Shown: piece by piece, positions 8,270 to 17,153 of the stretch
Layout of the letters: each line of letters begins with the position of its first letter
Numbering within the stretch: position 1 is the stretch's first letter
Source of the DNA: JANWYT01 sp034437555
Lineage (GTDB): Bacteria; Chloroflexota; Anaerolineae; Aggregatilineales; Phototrophicaceae
Assembly (NCBI GenBank): GCA_034437555.1
Contig: DAOTTQ010000046.1
Coordinates: 1-64,000 of the forward strand
Length of the DNA: 64,000 bases
Direction: 5' to 3'
Made by a program: the position numbers and the translations under genes
Notes under the pieces: generated by a model
What the model saw: the letters and a program-made list of their open reading frames with translations, nothing else
What the model was told of the DNA's origin: nothing
Databases searched by the model: none

Positions 8270-9523
8270 TTATTCGTACTTAAAGTGCCTTACGCCAATG
8301 TAAAAGAACACCCCTGCAATCACCAGCAAGATCGCCAAATTACTCCAAATGTCCCCTAAAGTCGCGTTGTAGAAAGTCAGCTTACGATAGCTATCCATTG
8401 CCCATGACACAGGAGATGCCATACCGATGACACGCATAAACGAAGGCACAATTTCTAGGGGCCACCACGCACCACCTAAGGGAGCTAACGTCATGGTCAA
8501 TAACAGGCTTAAACCATTGGCTTGAGGCTCGGTTTCTAGCCATGTTGCCAGCGCAAACGTAATTGCCGTAATACACAATACAAACGAGGTCATCGTTAAT
8601 ACGAGCGCGAGAGGGTCATTTCCAAAACTTGTCCCCATCACAATGCCCACAAGGAACACCACGCCATATTGCAACATCCCAATTGTAAAATAGGTTAAAA
8701 TTTTACCGCCGATAATCTCACCTTTGGTAACGGGCAACATCACCAATCGCTGTAGTGTCCACTGTTTGCGCTCTCTAATAAGCACAAATAAGCCTCCGAA
8801 CACCGTAAACATCACAGACATCGAGCCAATACCCGGCACACTTTGTCCAAAACCTTGTGTGGCACTTATAGAAGTTCGGTCATCCAACGTTAGCGTTACC
8901 GCCAAAGGCTCGGCTTTCAGTAGGGTATTTGCTGTGGCAATAGCACGGGTGCTAAATGCTTGCTCGTCGCTGTCATCAGTGAAAATGTTGCCCGTATAAA
9001 AGTTCTCACCCACCTGCACAGCCGTTATCGCAGAAACCACCGCCACATTACGCTTTGCAATAACCGATTGTAACGCGCCTAAAACGACATCACCTGTTTG
9101 CAAGGTTGCCCGTGAGTAGTAGGTAATATCGACATTTTCTAGTTGTAATATCGCACTCTCAAACCCGTTTGGAATGACTAAGAGTGAGTAGCTAACACCG
9201 TCTTTGACGCGCTTTTGTGCTTGTTCTAGGGTGAGTGTGGGGTCTGATGAGGGCAACGCACAGTCTTGAGTGGCATTATCTTGTGGACAAAAGTAAAGTG
9301 CGTTATTCGCTGCTTTTAGGTCAGCGATTAAGGCTTGTGAGGTGGGGCTATTGTCTTGGTCTAGCAAGTCCACGCGTAATGAAACCGCCCGACTGTCGCC
9401 TTGTGTAGCAAACCCTAGCACAATGGTTAATACGATAGGCAACCCCAATAAACCGACCAAATTGCCCGTATCTGCAAAGAATACCCGTAAATCGTTTAGG
9501 GCGATGGTGATGATGTTTTTCAT
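8270..9523 (-). CDS. ABC-2 type transporter permease
   Basis: A 417-residue ABC-2 family permease. A first membrane helix at about residues 20-40 is followed by an extracytoplasmic domain of about 170 residues. That domain has a likely disulfide (FCPQDNATQDCALP). Five further helices follow, with the ABC-2 landmark ERKQWTLQRLVMLPVTKGEIIGGKI before the second helix group. It is the third gene of an apparent operon (ATPase, permease, permease) and starts 2 nt after the stop of the preceding permease. The pair of unequal permeases suggests a heterodimeric exporter of a drug, lipid or polymer. The substrate cannot be inferred. Confidence 0.88.
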   Translation of the reverse strand: MKNIITIALNDLRVFFADTGNLVGLLGLPIVLTIVLGFATQGDSRAVSLRVDLLDQDNSPTSQALIADLKAANNALYFCPQDNATQDCALPSSDPTLTLEQAQKRVKDGVSYSLLVIPNGFESAILQLENVDITYYSRATLQTGDVVLGALQSVIAKRNVAVVSAITAVQVGENFYTGNIFTDDSDEQAFSTRAIATANTLLKAEPLAVTLTLDDRTSISATQGFGQSVPGIGSMSVMFTVFGGLFVLIRERKQWTLQRLVMLPVTKGEIIGGKILTYFTIGMLQYGVVFLVGIVMGTSFGNDPLALVLTMTSFVLCITAITFALATWLETEPQANGLSLLLTMTLAPLGGAWWPLEIVPSFMRVIGMASPVSWAMDSYRKLTFYNATLGDIWSNLAILLVIAGVFFYIGVRHFKYE

Positions 9524-9525
9524 AG

Positions 9526-10878
9526 TTACACATCCACTCGTTTGTTAAAGAAGAAAACGCCAATGCTAAAAAGCACCCCACCCAATAGGAACAACACCGC
9601 TAAATTTAGCCCGATAGATGAATCGCCATCGCTGAGCTTTTGCAACGCATTCACGCCCCAGTAAATGGGTGAAAGATACGGCAAGGGTAAAGGCAAGGTG
9701 AAGGTAAAGATGCCGCCCAGAACACCCAGTAAAGTAATAATAATAGGGCTAAAAACTTGCGCTTGTTGGGGTGTTTTCGCAATTCCTGTGATCAATACCC
9801 CAACACCACACACAGACAAACTCATCACCAAGACAACCGCCACCAAGTGCAAAAGTGAACTGCCCCAAATGAACTGTAGCTCTCCGTCGCCAATGCTTGC
9901 GATAATCGTCAACATCAGCATCAGCAAGCTAAGCTGGAAGAGTATAGTTAAAAACGTGCCTACCACTTTGCCCGCCATGATGTAAATGCGTGGAATGGGT
10001 GCAATAATCAAACGTTGTAACGTACCCTGTTTGCGTTCTTCAAAGAGTGCCTGAAACGCCCCTTGTGCAGTAAATAAGGCAAAATAAACCGCCTGTCCTG
10101 CGCCAATGGAAATTAAAATTTGCACAAACGCGCTTTTCTCTTGGGCAAGTGTGAGGGGTTGGGTATTGATGCCCAACGTATCATAAGCGGACGTAAAAGC
10201 ACACGAAAAGTCAGGGGCAAATGCCCCACTGGCACTAGAAGCACCAAACGCTAACCCAAAAACGGGGTTTGTTTGGGCGCGTTCCACCAGCCCGTTAATT
10301 GTAGTTGCAATGGCGATATTACCCTTCAACAATTGGTTACCAATGGCTTCTACCACACTTTTTACAATGTTTGCCGAAATGGGTGATGCACCACTCCCTG
10401 TCACTTGTATAACGCTTGTGGCGGGGATTGCCAATGGGTTGCCAATGGGTGCGGTGAGTAATTGAGTAAAATCAGCGGGAATAACAACGCTTGCCACACT
10501 ATTTCCACTGGTAACGCTGGTTTGTGCGCTCTCTACACTTTCGTAAACGGTGACATCAAGCAAAGTATCTAATGAAATGCTTTGTGGAGAATCTTCCACA
10601 CTTTGACAGGTCGTTGTTGCTGACGGCGCGTTGCCTGTAAGAATGTCGCTCAGGGTCTGACCATAGTTTGTCGCCTGCCCATTCACAGTTGTTCCCGAAT
10701 CTAAATTAACTAAAGCAACGGGTAAGTTCTCGAATGAGGCAACACTTCCCGACCCACCAAACGCCAGCCCGATAATGACAGACAGCGCAAGCGGTGTTGC
10801 AATCATAATCAATAATAGGTTTCTATCCCTAAAGGTGACATAAATTTCTTTCCATGCGTAAGCCCAAATTTGTCTCAT
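9526..10878 (-). CDS. ABC-2 type transporter permease
   Basis: A 450-residue ABC-2 permease with the same architecture as its neighbour. It has an N-terminal helix (LLLIMIATPLALSVIIGLAFG), an extracytoplasmic region of about 200 residues, then helices after the conserved FEERKQGTLQRLIIAPIPRIYIMAGKVVGT. It ends with a helix and the basic tail FFNKRVDV. Spacing to the upstream ATPase gene is 4 nt. Both permeases are needed to form a transmembrane pore in this family, either as homo- or heterodimers. The two sequences are similar in plan but clearly diverged, so they arose by old duplication. Confidence 0.88.
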   Translation of the reverse strand: MRQIWAYAWKEIYVTFRDRNLLLIMIATPLALSVIIGLAFGGSGSVASFENLPVALVNLDSGTTVNGQATNYGQTLSDILTGNAPSATTTCQSVEDSPQSISLDTLLDVTVYESVESAQTSVTSGNSVASVVIPADFTQLLTAPIGNPLAIPATSVIQVTGSGASPISANIVKSVVEAIGNQLLKGNIAIATTINGLVERAQTNPVFGLAFGASSASGAFAPDFSCAFTSAYDTLGINTQPLTLAQEKSAFVQILISIGAGQAVYFALFTAQGAFQALFEERKQGTLQRLIIAPIPRIYIMAGKVVGTFLTILFQLSLLMLMLTIIASIGDGELQFIWGSSLLHLVAVVLVMSLSVCGVGVLITGIAKTPQQAQVFSPIIITLLGVLGGIFTFTLPLPLPYLSPIYWGVNALQKLSDGDSSIGLNLAVLFLLGGVLFSIGVFFFNKRVDV

Positions 10879-10882
10879 CGCA

Positions 10883-11881
10883 TTAGTCCCTTAAGGCTCT
10901 GCCCGTAAGCTGAAGAAAAACCGCCTCTAAGTCAGGTTCACGCACTTCCACCGAGTGAATTTCTATCCCTGCACCGTCTAGTGCAGTAATAATGTGTGGC
11001 AGAGATTTTCGCCCTTGTTTGGCAAAAACAGTTAAATAGCCGTCATTACTATCGCCACTATCGTTATTATCTGCCACGTCATACAGCAACTTTGTAATGT
11101 CTTGGTTGTTGTTTTCAAGCTGTTTTAACAAGCCATCGCCAAGCGTTTGTTTACCAATGTTAAACGTTAAGCGGTCGGACTCACCCACTTGTTGCATCAG
11201 CTCGGTTTGTGTGCCTAGCGCAATAATTTCCCCATGGTCAACAATAGCAACCCGTTGGCTTAGTTCTTGGGCTTCTTCCATAAGATGTGTTGTATAAAGC
11301 ACGGTCATCTTATACTCATCACGCAAGCGAAGAACAGTATCTAAGATGCGCCGCCTGTTTTGTGGGTCAATGCCTACAGTAGGTTCATCCATAAATACTA
11401 ATCGGGGACGATGTAGCAATCCTACACCAATGTTGACACGCCGTTTCATGCCCCCACTAAACGTACTCACGCGGTCGTTTTGACGGTCTTTAAGGTCGAT
11501 AAACTCTAGCACCTCATCTACACGCAAGGCTAGTTCTTTACCAAATAAGCCGTACATCTTGCCAAAAAACTCTAGGTTTTGGCGTGCTGTCAGTTCTTGA
11601 TAGAGTGCGATTTCTTGTGGCACAACCCCTATTAAGCGTTTTGCATCTAAGGCTTGCGTTACGATATTAAATCCACCAATACTTGCCTCGCCTGATGTGG
11701 GCGCTAGTAAACCGCTCATCATGTTGATTGTGGTACTTTTGCCCGCCCCGTTGGGTCCCAACATGCTAAAAATTTCGCCCTTTGGAATCGTTAAGCTAAT
11801 GCCCTTCACCGCTTCTACGGCAGTGCCATCAGAGCGATAAAACGTCTTTTTGAGGTCTTTAAGAACTACCATGTTGCTCAT
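10883..11881 (-). CDS. ABC transporter ATP-binding protein (ABC-2 exporter)
   Basis: A 332-residue ATPase with Walker A GPNGAGKSTT, Q-loop (VVPQEIALYQELTA), signature FSGGMKRRVNIGVGLLHRP, Walker B LVFMDEP and H-loop TTHLMEE. This pattern is typical of the CcmA/DrrA-like ATPases that pair with ABC-2 permeases. The C-terminal 90 residues form the extra domain found in many such ATPases. It is the first gene of a three-gene operon with the two permeases. Its promoter must lie in the 255-bp gap that it shares divergently with the heterodimeric exporter at 12137. Confidence 0.93.
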   Translation of the reverse strand: MSNMVVLKDLKKTFYRSDGTAVEAVKGISLTIPKGEIFSMLGPNGAGKSTTINMMSGLLAPTSGEASIGGFNIVTQALDAKRLIGVVPQEIALYQELTARQNLEFFGKMYGLFGKELALRVDEVLEFIDLKDRQNDRVSTFSGGMKRRVNIGVGLLHRPRLVFMDEPTVGIDPQNRRRILDTVLRLRDEYKMTVLYTTHLMEEAQELSQRVAIVDHGEIIALGTQTELMQQVGESDRLTFNIGKQTLGDGLLKQLENNNQDITKLLYDVADNNDSGDSNDGYLTVFAKQGRKSLPHIITALDGAGIEIHSVEVREPDLEAVFLQLTGRALRD

Positions 11882-12067
11882 GTCTGTTTCCTTGTAGAGT
11901 GTAAAGATGCCCTCCGTATATACGCGACTACAATGCGATTTGTTCTAAGTAGAAAGTTACCTCTCATGACTGGCAAGCATTTTATGTAAAACCCTAGTCT
12001 TTACCCACCCCTTCTTGTGAAAGATAATTGTGAGTATAGAAAAAATCAGACACGCCCTATTCCCTTA

Positions 12068-12096
12068 TTGCCTTTTGGTTTAATTTGTCATAAAAT
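12068..12096 (+). promoter_or_regulatory. Predicted promoter of the heterodimeric ABC exporter
   Basis: TTGCCT (12068-12073) and TAAAAT (12091-12096) are separated by 17 nt. They lie about 40 bp upstream of ATG 12137, which has an AAGGGAA ribosome site. This supports the start at 12137 and not the upstream GTG at 12017. Confidence 0.6.
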
Positions 12097-12136
12097 AAGA
12101 AAATATGTTCTAAACACTCCACAAGGGAATTTACAC

Positions 12137-13927
12137 ATGGTACAAGCCTCAAACGCCGAGTTTGTTATAGAGGGTGATATTGTTTATAACCACTACAGCC
12201 CCCTAAAATGGATTATCTCTCACGTTCTACGCTATCGCTTTATCCTAATCTTCGGCACGCTTTGCTATATGACTGCCTATACATGCTTTTCATTGTCGCG
12301 CTACTTGTTTGGGGTGGCTGCAGAAGAAATTATCAACCCATCACGTCCAGATGGACTTGCGCTAGTTTGTTTTATTATCTTGGGCATTCTTATTACAGAT
12401 GGCTTATCTTCTCTAATGGGTGCGCTCTCTATGGAAACCATTGCACAACGCCTTTCTAGGGATAGTCGTAAAGAGCTTTACACATCCCTACTCGGCAAAA
12501 GCCAAACCTTCCATAATCAACAGCGCGTCGGTGACATTATGGCGCGGTCTACTGACGACATAAACCAGCTTAATGCTATGATTAATCCGGGGTTATTGTT
12601 CATTGGTGATACGGTTATTGGCATTGTTGTGCCTTTGTTCATCATAGCAACAGTGCGTATTGAGCTATTGCTCGTACCCCTTCTTTTTGTTGCCAGCTAT
12701 GTGGTCGCTGCCAGAGAATATGCAGGACGCTTGTCTAAGGTTGTAGATAGCCAACGTGAAGCTTTTGGTGCAATGAACGCAGGGCTAGAAGAAACCATCA
12801 GTGGCATAGAAGTTGTTAAAGCAACTGCTCGTGAAAAATTTGAACGTGAAAAGTTTCGCAAAAATGCTAAAGAGTATCGCCGTTGGTTTGCAAAGCAAGG
12901 GCAAACAGAAGCAACCTACTTACCCAACCTGCTTTATGCGTTTGCGTTGGGCTTCACGTTTCTACATTGCCTCATTCTTAACCAAAATGGCATGCTTTCC
13001 TTCTCTCAAATTGTTAGCGTAATGTCGTTGATGACGGTGCTTCGTTGGCCTGTTCAAGTGAGCGTATTCTCTTGGTCACTGGTGCAACAAGGCATTAGTG
13101 GTGGCGGACGCGTCCTAGAAATCATCAAGAGCGAAGCCGACATGGACGAGAATAAAAAAGGCTATAATATCCCTGTAAACGGTGATATTCGCTTTGAAAA
13201 TGTTACCTTTGGCTATGAGGACGGTGATTTACTTGTAGACATTGACTTGTATATTCAGGCAGGCGAAACCGTTGCCATTGTCGGGCAAACAGGCAGTGGT
13301 AAAACAACCCTCACAGAACTCATTAACCGCACCTATGATGTCAACAAAGGGCGCGTTCTCATTGACGGGGTTGATGTACGCGAATGGAGTTTAGACAGTT
13401 TACGCTCTCAAATTAGCCGTATTGAGCAAGATGTTTTCTTGTTCTCGCGTAGCCTTCATGACAATATCGCCTTTGGTGCGCCCCTCTCTAGCCGTGAAGA
13501 TGTGGAACGCGCCAGCAAAGAAGCCCAAGCCCATGACTTTATTACAGGCTTTGAAAAGGGTTACGAAACTATCGTTGGCGAGCGTGGGGTAACGCTTTCT
13601 GGAGGGCAACGTCAACGGATTGCCCTAGCACGTGCTTTTCTTAGCAATCCGCGCATCCTCATCTTAGATGACAGCACCAGTGCCATTGATAGCGCAACCG
13701 AAGATGAAATCCAAAAAGCCATCAACCGCGCACAACAGGGGCGAACAACATTGCTCATTACGCATCGTCTATCACAAATTCGTTGGGCAGACCGCATCAT
13801 TGTTATGGATGGTGGACGTGTGGTTGCCAATGGCAAACACGAAGATTTACTAAGAACATCGCCACACTATCGGCGCATTTTTGCACGCTATGACATGGAA
13901 CTCCCCCCCTTACAAGCAGAATCGTAA
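12137..13927 (+). CDS. ABC exporter half-transporter A (permease-ATPase fusion)
   Basis: A 596-residue half-transporter: six membrane helices (residues about 20-320) followed by an ATPase domain. Walker A is GQTGSGKTT and the signature is canonical LSGGQ. Walker B reads LILDDS, with Asp where the catalytic Glu normally sits. I start it at ATG 12137 (AAGGGAA site, promoter just upstream); the open frame extends 40 codons further to a GTG. The partner gene begins 22 nt downstream. Its altered Walker B complements the partner's altered signature, so the two form a heterodimeric exporter with one weakened ATP site, as in the well-studied BmrCD, LmrCD and TM287/288 types. The substrate is unknown. 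Confidence 0.92.
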   Translation: MVQASNAEFVIEGDIVYNHYSPLKWIISHVLRYRFILIFGTLCYMTAYTCFSLSRYLFGVAAEEIINPSRPDGLALVCFIILGILITDGLSSLMGALSMETIAQRLSRDSRKELYTSLLGKSQTFHNQQRVGDIMARSTDDINQLNAMINPGLLFIGDTVIGIVVPLFIIATVRIELLLVPLLFVASYVVAAREYAGRLSKVVDSQREAFGAMNAGLEETISGIEVVKATAREKFEREKFRKNAKEYRRWFAKQGQTEATYLPNLLYAFALGFTFLHCLILNQNGMLSFSQIVSVMSLMTVLRWPVQVSVFSWSLVQQGISGGGRVLEIIKSEADMDENKKGYNIPVNGDIRFENVTFGYEDGDLLVDIDLYIQAGETVAIVGQTGSGKTTLTELINRTYDVNKGRVLIDGVDVREWSLDSLRSQISRIEQDVFLFSRSLHDNIAFGAPLSSREDVERASKEAQAHDFITGFEKGYETIVGERGVTLSGGQRQRIALARAFLSNPRILILDDSTSAIDSATEDEIQKAINRAQQGRTTLLITHRLSQIRWADRIIVMDGGRVVANGKHEDLLRTSPHYRRIFARYDMELPPLQAES

Positions 13928-13949
13928 CCCAATCGAAGGATAGACATTT

Positions 13950-15761
13950 ATGGGTTTTATCATGGACGGCTTAGATGCCGAAGAATATGACCGCAAATAC
14001 AGCGACAGTGTACTCGTTCGGAGGATTTTTAGTTACTTTACACAGGAATGGCGGCGTATTGCGTGGGTCATTACTGTGATTGTGCTAGGGAGTGCCATGG
14101 GGACAATCTCTCCGATTGTCATTTCATACGCCATAGACCAACTCCAACTGAAACCCACGCAAGAAATGATGGTGAATACCACTTTTCTAGTGACCATCAC
14201 GGGCGTATTAGGCTGGTTGTTTGGGGCATTGCGCCAATGGTTGCAGTCTGTCGCCGTAGGAAACATCATTTTGATGCTCCGCGAAGAAGCCTTTGATGCT
14301 GTCGTTAAACGTGACCTCTCATTTTATGACCAATACGCTAGTGGCAAAATCGTTAGCCGCGTTACCAGTGATTCTACTAACTTCGCTAATGTGGTGAACT
14401 TAGCAGTAGAGCTACTTTCAATGATTTTGATAGTAGTATTCCTTGTATTTTACCTCTTCACTGTCAACGGTTCACTAACGCTCATTTTGTTGGGCATTTC
14501 ACCCTTTGTGATTGCCGTTGCGCTAGGATTTAGGCGCATTGCACGCCACACCATCACGCAATCACGCCGCGTCAATGCCGTTGTCAACAGCCACGTTCAA
14601 GAAACAATTAGTGGCATTTCTGTGGCTAAAACGTTTCGCCAAGAAAAAGTCATCTACGATGAGTTTGTAGAGGTCAATCAACAAAGCTACCAAATCAATA
14701 TCCGTACAGGCTACACCTTCTCTAGTATCTTTCCGATATTGGCAACCATCTCTGGCATTGGTACGGCGTTCCTGGTGTACTTTGGCGGGTTAAATGTGCG
14801 TGATGGCATAATTAGTGCAGGCGATTGGTACTTGTTCATTCAGGGCATGGCTCTGTTTTGGTATCCGCTTACCAGCATCGCCTCATTCTGGAGTCAGTTT
14901 CAGCTGGGTTTGGCGGCAGGTGAGCGTATTTTTGCCCTCATTGATGCAGAACAGCGCGTTGTACAAATAGATAACAAGCAACTTCCCACCATACAAGGCG
15001 ACATTCGCTTTAACAACGTCACCTTTGCTTATAACCCCAGCGAAGTAGTGCTAAAGAACTTTAACCTTCACATCCCTGCCGGGCAAACCATGGCGTTGGT
15101 GGGGCATACTGGCTCTGGCAAATCCTCTATTGGTAAGCTGATTGCGCGGTTTTATGAGTTTCAAGAGGGCATCATTACCATTGATGGTCATGATATTCGC
15201 ACCTTAGACCTAGAAGCCTATCACCCCCAATTAGGTATTGTTACACAATCACCCTTTTTATTTGATGGCACAGTACGCGATAACATCCGTTATGGGCGTG
15301 CCAACGCCACAGAAGAAGAAGTTGTACAGGTGGCGCATCAAGTGGGCGAAGGTGATTGGCTGAAGGTATTGCCACAGGGGCTCGATACACCTGTAGGAGA
15401 ACGTGGCGCAAGCCTTTCAATGGGGCAACGGCAACTTGTGGCGTTAGCGCGTGTGTTGCTTCAAAATCCGTCTATCTTCATCTTGGATGAAGCTACCGCC
15501 AGCGTTGACCCGCTGACAGAAACTCTTATTCAAGAGGGTTTAGACAAGGTATTAGAGAACCGTACCAGTATCGTCATTGCCCATCGCCTTAGCACCATTA
15601 GAACAGCAGACCGCATTGTTGTTTTGCGTCAGGGCGAGATTATAGAGCAAGGCACACATGACGAATTATTAAAACAAAAAGGACACTACGCGGAACTGTA
15701 TAACACCTACTTCCGCCATCAATCACTAGAGTACATCGAACACTCTAACGAATTACTGTAA
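13950..15761 (+). CDS. ABC exporter half-transporter B (permease-ATPase fusion)
   Basis: A 603-residue half-transporter with six helices and a C-terminal ATPase. Walker A is GHTGSGKSS and Walker B is intact (FILDEATASVD). The signature motif is LSMGQ where LSGGQ is expected. In a heterodimer, this altered signature faces the Asp-substituted Walker B of partner A, making one degenerate site. The other site, formed by this Walker B and the partner's LSGGQ, is complete. The H-loop is IVIAHRLSTI. A terminator follows at 15781, so the operon consists of these two genes. Confidence 0.93.
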   Translation: MGFIMDGLDAEEYDRKYSDSVLVRRIFSYFTQEWRRIAWVITVIVLGSAMGTISPIVISYAIDQLQLKPTQEMMVNTTFLVTITGVLGWLFGALRQWLQSVAVGNIILMLREEAFDAVVKRDLSFYDQYASGKIVSRVTSDSTNFANVVNLAVELLSMILIVVFLVFYLFTVNGSLTLILLGISPFVIAVALGFRRIARHTITQSRRVNAVVNSHVQETISGISVAKTFRQEKVIYDEFVEVNQQSYQINIRTGYTFSSIFPILATISGIGTAFLVYFGGLNVRDGIISAGDWYLFIQGMALFWYPLTSIASFWSQFQLGLAAGERIFALIDAEQRVVQIDNKQLPTIQGDIRFNNVTFAYNPSEVVLKNFNLHIPAGQTMALVGHTGSGKSSIGKLIARFYEFQEGIITIDGHDIRTLDLEAYHPQLGIVTQSPFLFDGTVRDNIRYGRANATEEEVVQVAHQVGEGDWLKVLPQGLDTPVGERGASLSMGQRQLVALARVLLQNPSIFILDEATASVDPLTETLIQEGLDKVLENRTSIVIAHRLSTIRTADRIVVLRQGEIIEQGTHDELLKQKGHYAELYNTYFRHQSLEYIEHSNELL

Positions 15762-15780
15762 GCCAATCACTTAAGCGCAC

Positions 15781-15814
15781 GCGCCTCTTATTCTTAAAAG
15801 AGGCGCATTTGTTT
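15781..15814 (+). terminator. Intrinsic terminator after the exporter operon
   Basis: GCGCCTCTT at 15781-15789 pairs with AAGAGGCGC at 15798-15806, followed by ATTTGTTT. A 9-bp perfect stem lies about 20 bp after the stop codon. Confidence 0.8.
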
Positions 15815-15880
15815 AACGTTGTTCTTAGACATTCAAGGTATCCTCAAAGACAATCGTTTGAAAAACAAAGGGTTTAGAAC

Positions 15881-16243
15881 ATGGACAAAGTCAATATTGC
15901 CGACAAAATGAGCCTATTCACAAAGCATTGGAGTCCTAAAGTTGTTGCAGAACTTAATGGACAAGAAGTAAAACTCGTTAAGTTTCAAGGAGAGTTCGTT
16001 TGGCATCACCATGATAACGCTGACGAGATGTTCTTGGTAATTAGCGGGCGTTTTAGAATGGATTTTAGGGACAAAGAAGTATGGCTTGAAGAAGGTGAAT
16101 TTATTGTTGTGCCAAAGGGTGTAGAGCATCGCCCTTATGCCGATGAAGAAGTTCAAGTGATGTTATTCGAGCCAACCGATACCCTCAACACAGGTAACCT
16201 GCAAGATGATGCAAAGACTGTCATCGCCCCCGAAAAGCTATAG
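15881..16243 (+). CDS. Cupin domain protein
   Basis: A 120-residue single-domain cupin. The first cupin motif is seen in WHHHDNADEMFLVISGRFRMDF and the second in PKGVEHRPYADEEVQVMLFE, with His and Glu residues placed to bind one metal ion. Small one-domain cupins of this kind include isomerases, dioxygenases and binding proteins; nothing here selects among them. It stands alone between the exporter terminator and otsB. A short hairpin without a T run (AGAGTA/TACTCT) lies at its 3' end, so read-through into otsB is possible. Confidence 0.85.
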   Translation: MDKVNIADKMSLFTKHWSPKVVAELNGQEVKLVKFQGEFVWHHHDNADEMFLVISGRFRMDFRDKEVWLEEGEFIVVPKGVEHRPYADEEVQVMLFEPTDTLNTGNLQDDAKTVIAPEKL

Positions 16244-16307
16244 AGTATGTACTCTCACATATCGGCGCAACACGTTCAAATTTTAGTAAAACGAAAGGTA
16301 TTTGCTT

Positions 16308-17153
16308 GTGACCACACTACCCCACTGGCGTGATTTGTGCGGTAACACCCTACAAGATTGGCTCTCTAATGAACGTATTGGCATTATCACTGATATGGAC
16401 GGCACAATTAGCCCCATTGTTCCGCACCCCACCCAAGCCTATCCCACACCACAAAATCGGCGTTTGCTAGAGGCTCTTAACGAACGGTTTGCTTTGGTCG
16501 CTGTCGTCAGTGGGCGTTCTGCCGAAGATGTGCGCCAGCGTGTAGGTCTACCGCAATTGGTCTATGTGGGCAATCATGGTATAGAACGCTGGCACAATGA
16601 TGGTAACGGTGGGTATGTGGAAGTCGCGCCAGCCGTGAACCCCTATCTTACACACCTTCAACAGATTAAAACCGCCATTGAAGCCATTGCGCCCTCAGGC
16701 GTTTGGGTAGAAGACAAGCGCGTCACGCTTTCTATACACTATCGCGCCCACCCTAACCCACTACAATTCCGCGAAGAATTTTTGCCACAAATGATGACCC
16801 TTACACAAACATATCATTTAAGCCTGTTTGAGGGGCGCAATATTTTTGAAGTACGTCCGCCTGTTAACGTAGACAAAGGTACAATTTTTGCACAGTTAAT
16901 AGAAGAGTACGCGCTCTCAGCTGCCATTTACTTGGGCGATGACGTTACAGATGCCGACGCGCTACAAATGGCAAAAACCTTAAACCACCAAAAGCGTTGT
17001 CACGCATTAGGCGTAGCGGTTTTGGCTAAAGATGGCAATACCCCTCAAGCCGTGTTGTCATCTGCTGATATGATTGCCTCTAGTGTAGATGATGTAGGTG
17101 ATTTATTGGCATGGCTATTAAGTGCATCTTCTACCTGGCGCTCAAACCACTGA
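16308..17153 (+). CDS. otsB: Trehalose-6-phosphate phosphatase
   Basis: A 281-residue HAD-superfamily phosphatase that converts trehalose-6-phosphate to trehalose. The nucleophile loop is ITDMDGTISPI near residue 27 and motif IV is YLGDDVTDADAL near residue 208. VSGRSAEDVRQRVG and YVGNHGIE are typical of OtsB. I choose GTG 16308, which lies 9 nt after GAAAGG; a TTG at 16302 is only 3 nt away from it. It converges on otsA and their coding ends overlap by 109 bp. Upstream, at 16282-16294, is a 13-nt sequence identical to part of the LacI-type operators at 18844-18870. Confidence 0.93.
   Translation: MTTLPHWRDLCGNTLQDWLSNERIGIITDMDGTISPIVPHPTQAYPTPQNRRLLEALNERFALVAVVSGRSAEDVRQRVGLPQLVYVGNHGIERWHNDGNGGYVEVAPAVNPYLTHLQQIKTAIEAIAPSGVWVEDKRVTLSIHYRAHPNPLQFREEFLPQMMTLTQTYHLSLFEGRNIFEVRPPVNVDKGTIFAQLIEEYALSAAIYLGDDVTDADALQMAKTLNHQKRCHALGVAVLAKDGNTPQAVLSSADMIASSVDDVGDLLAWLLSASSTWRSNH

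Noticed and set aside
12017..12136. Longer N-terminus of the first heterodimeric exporter subunit from GTG 12017
   Set aside because: The extra 40 codons cross the predicted promoter (12068-12096), and ATG 12137 has a good ribosome site.
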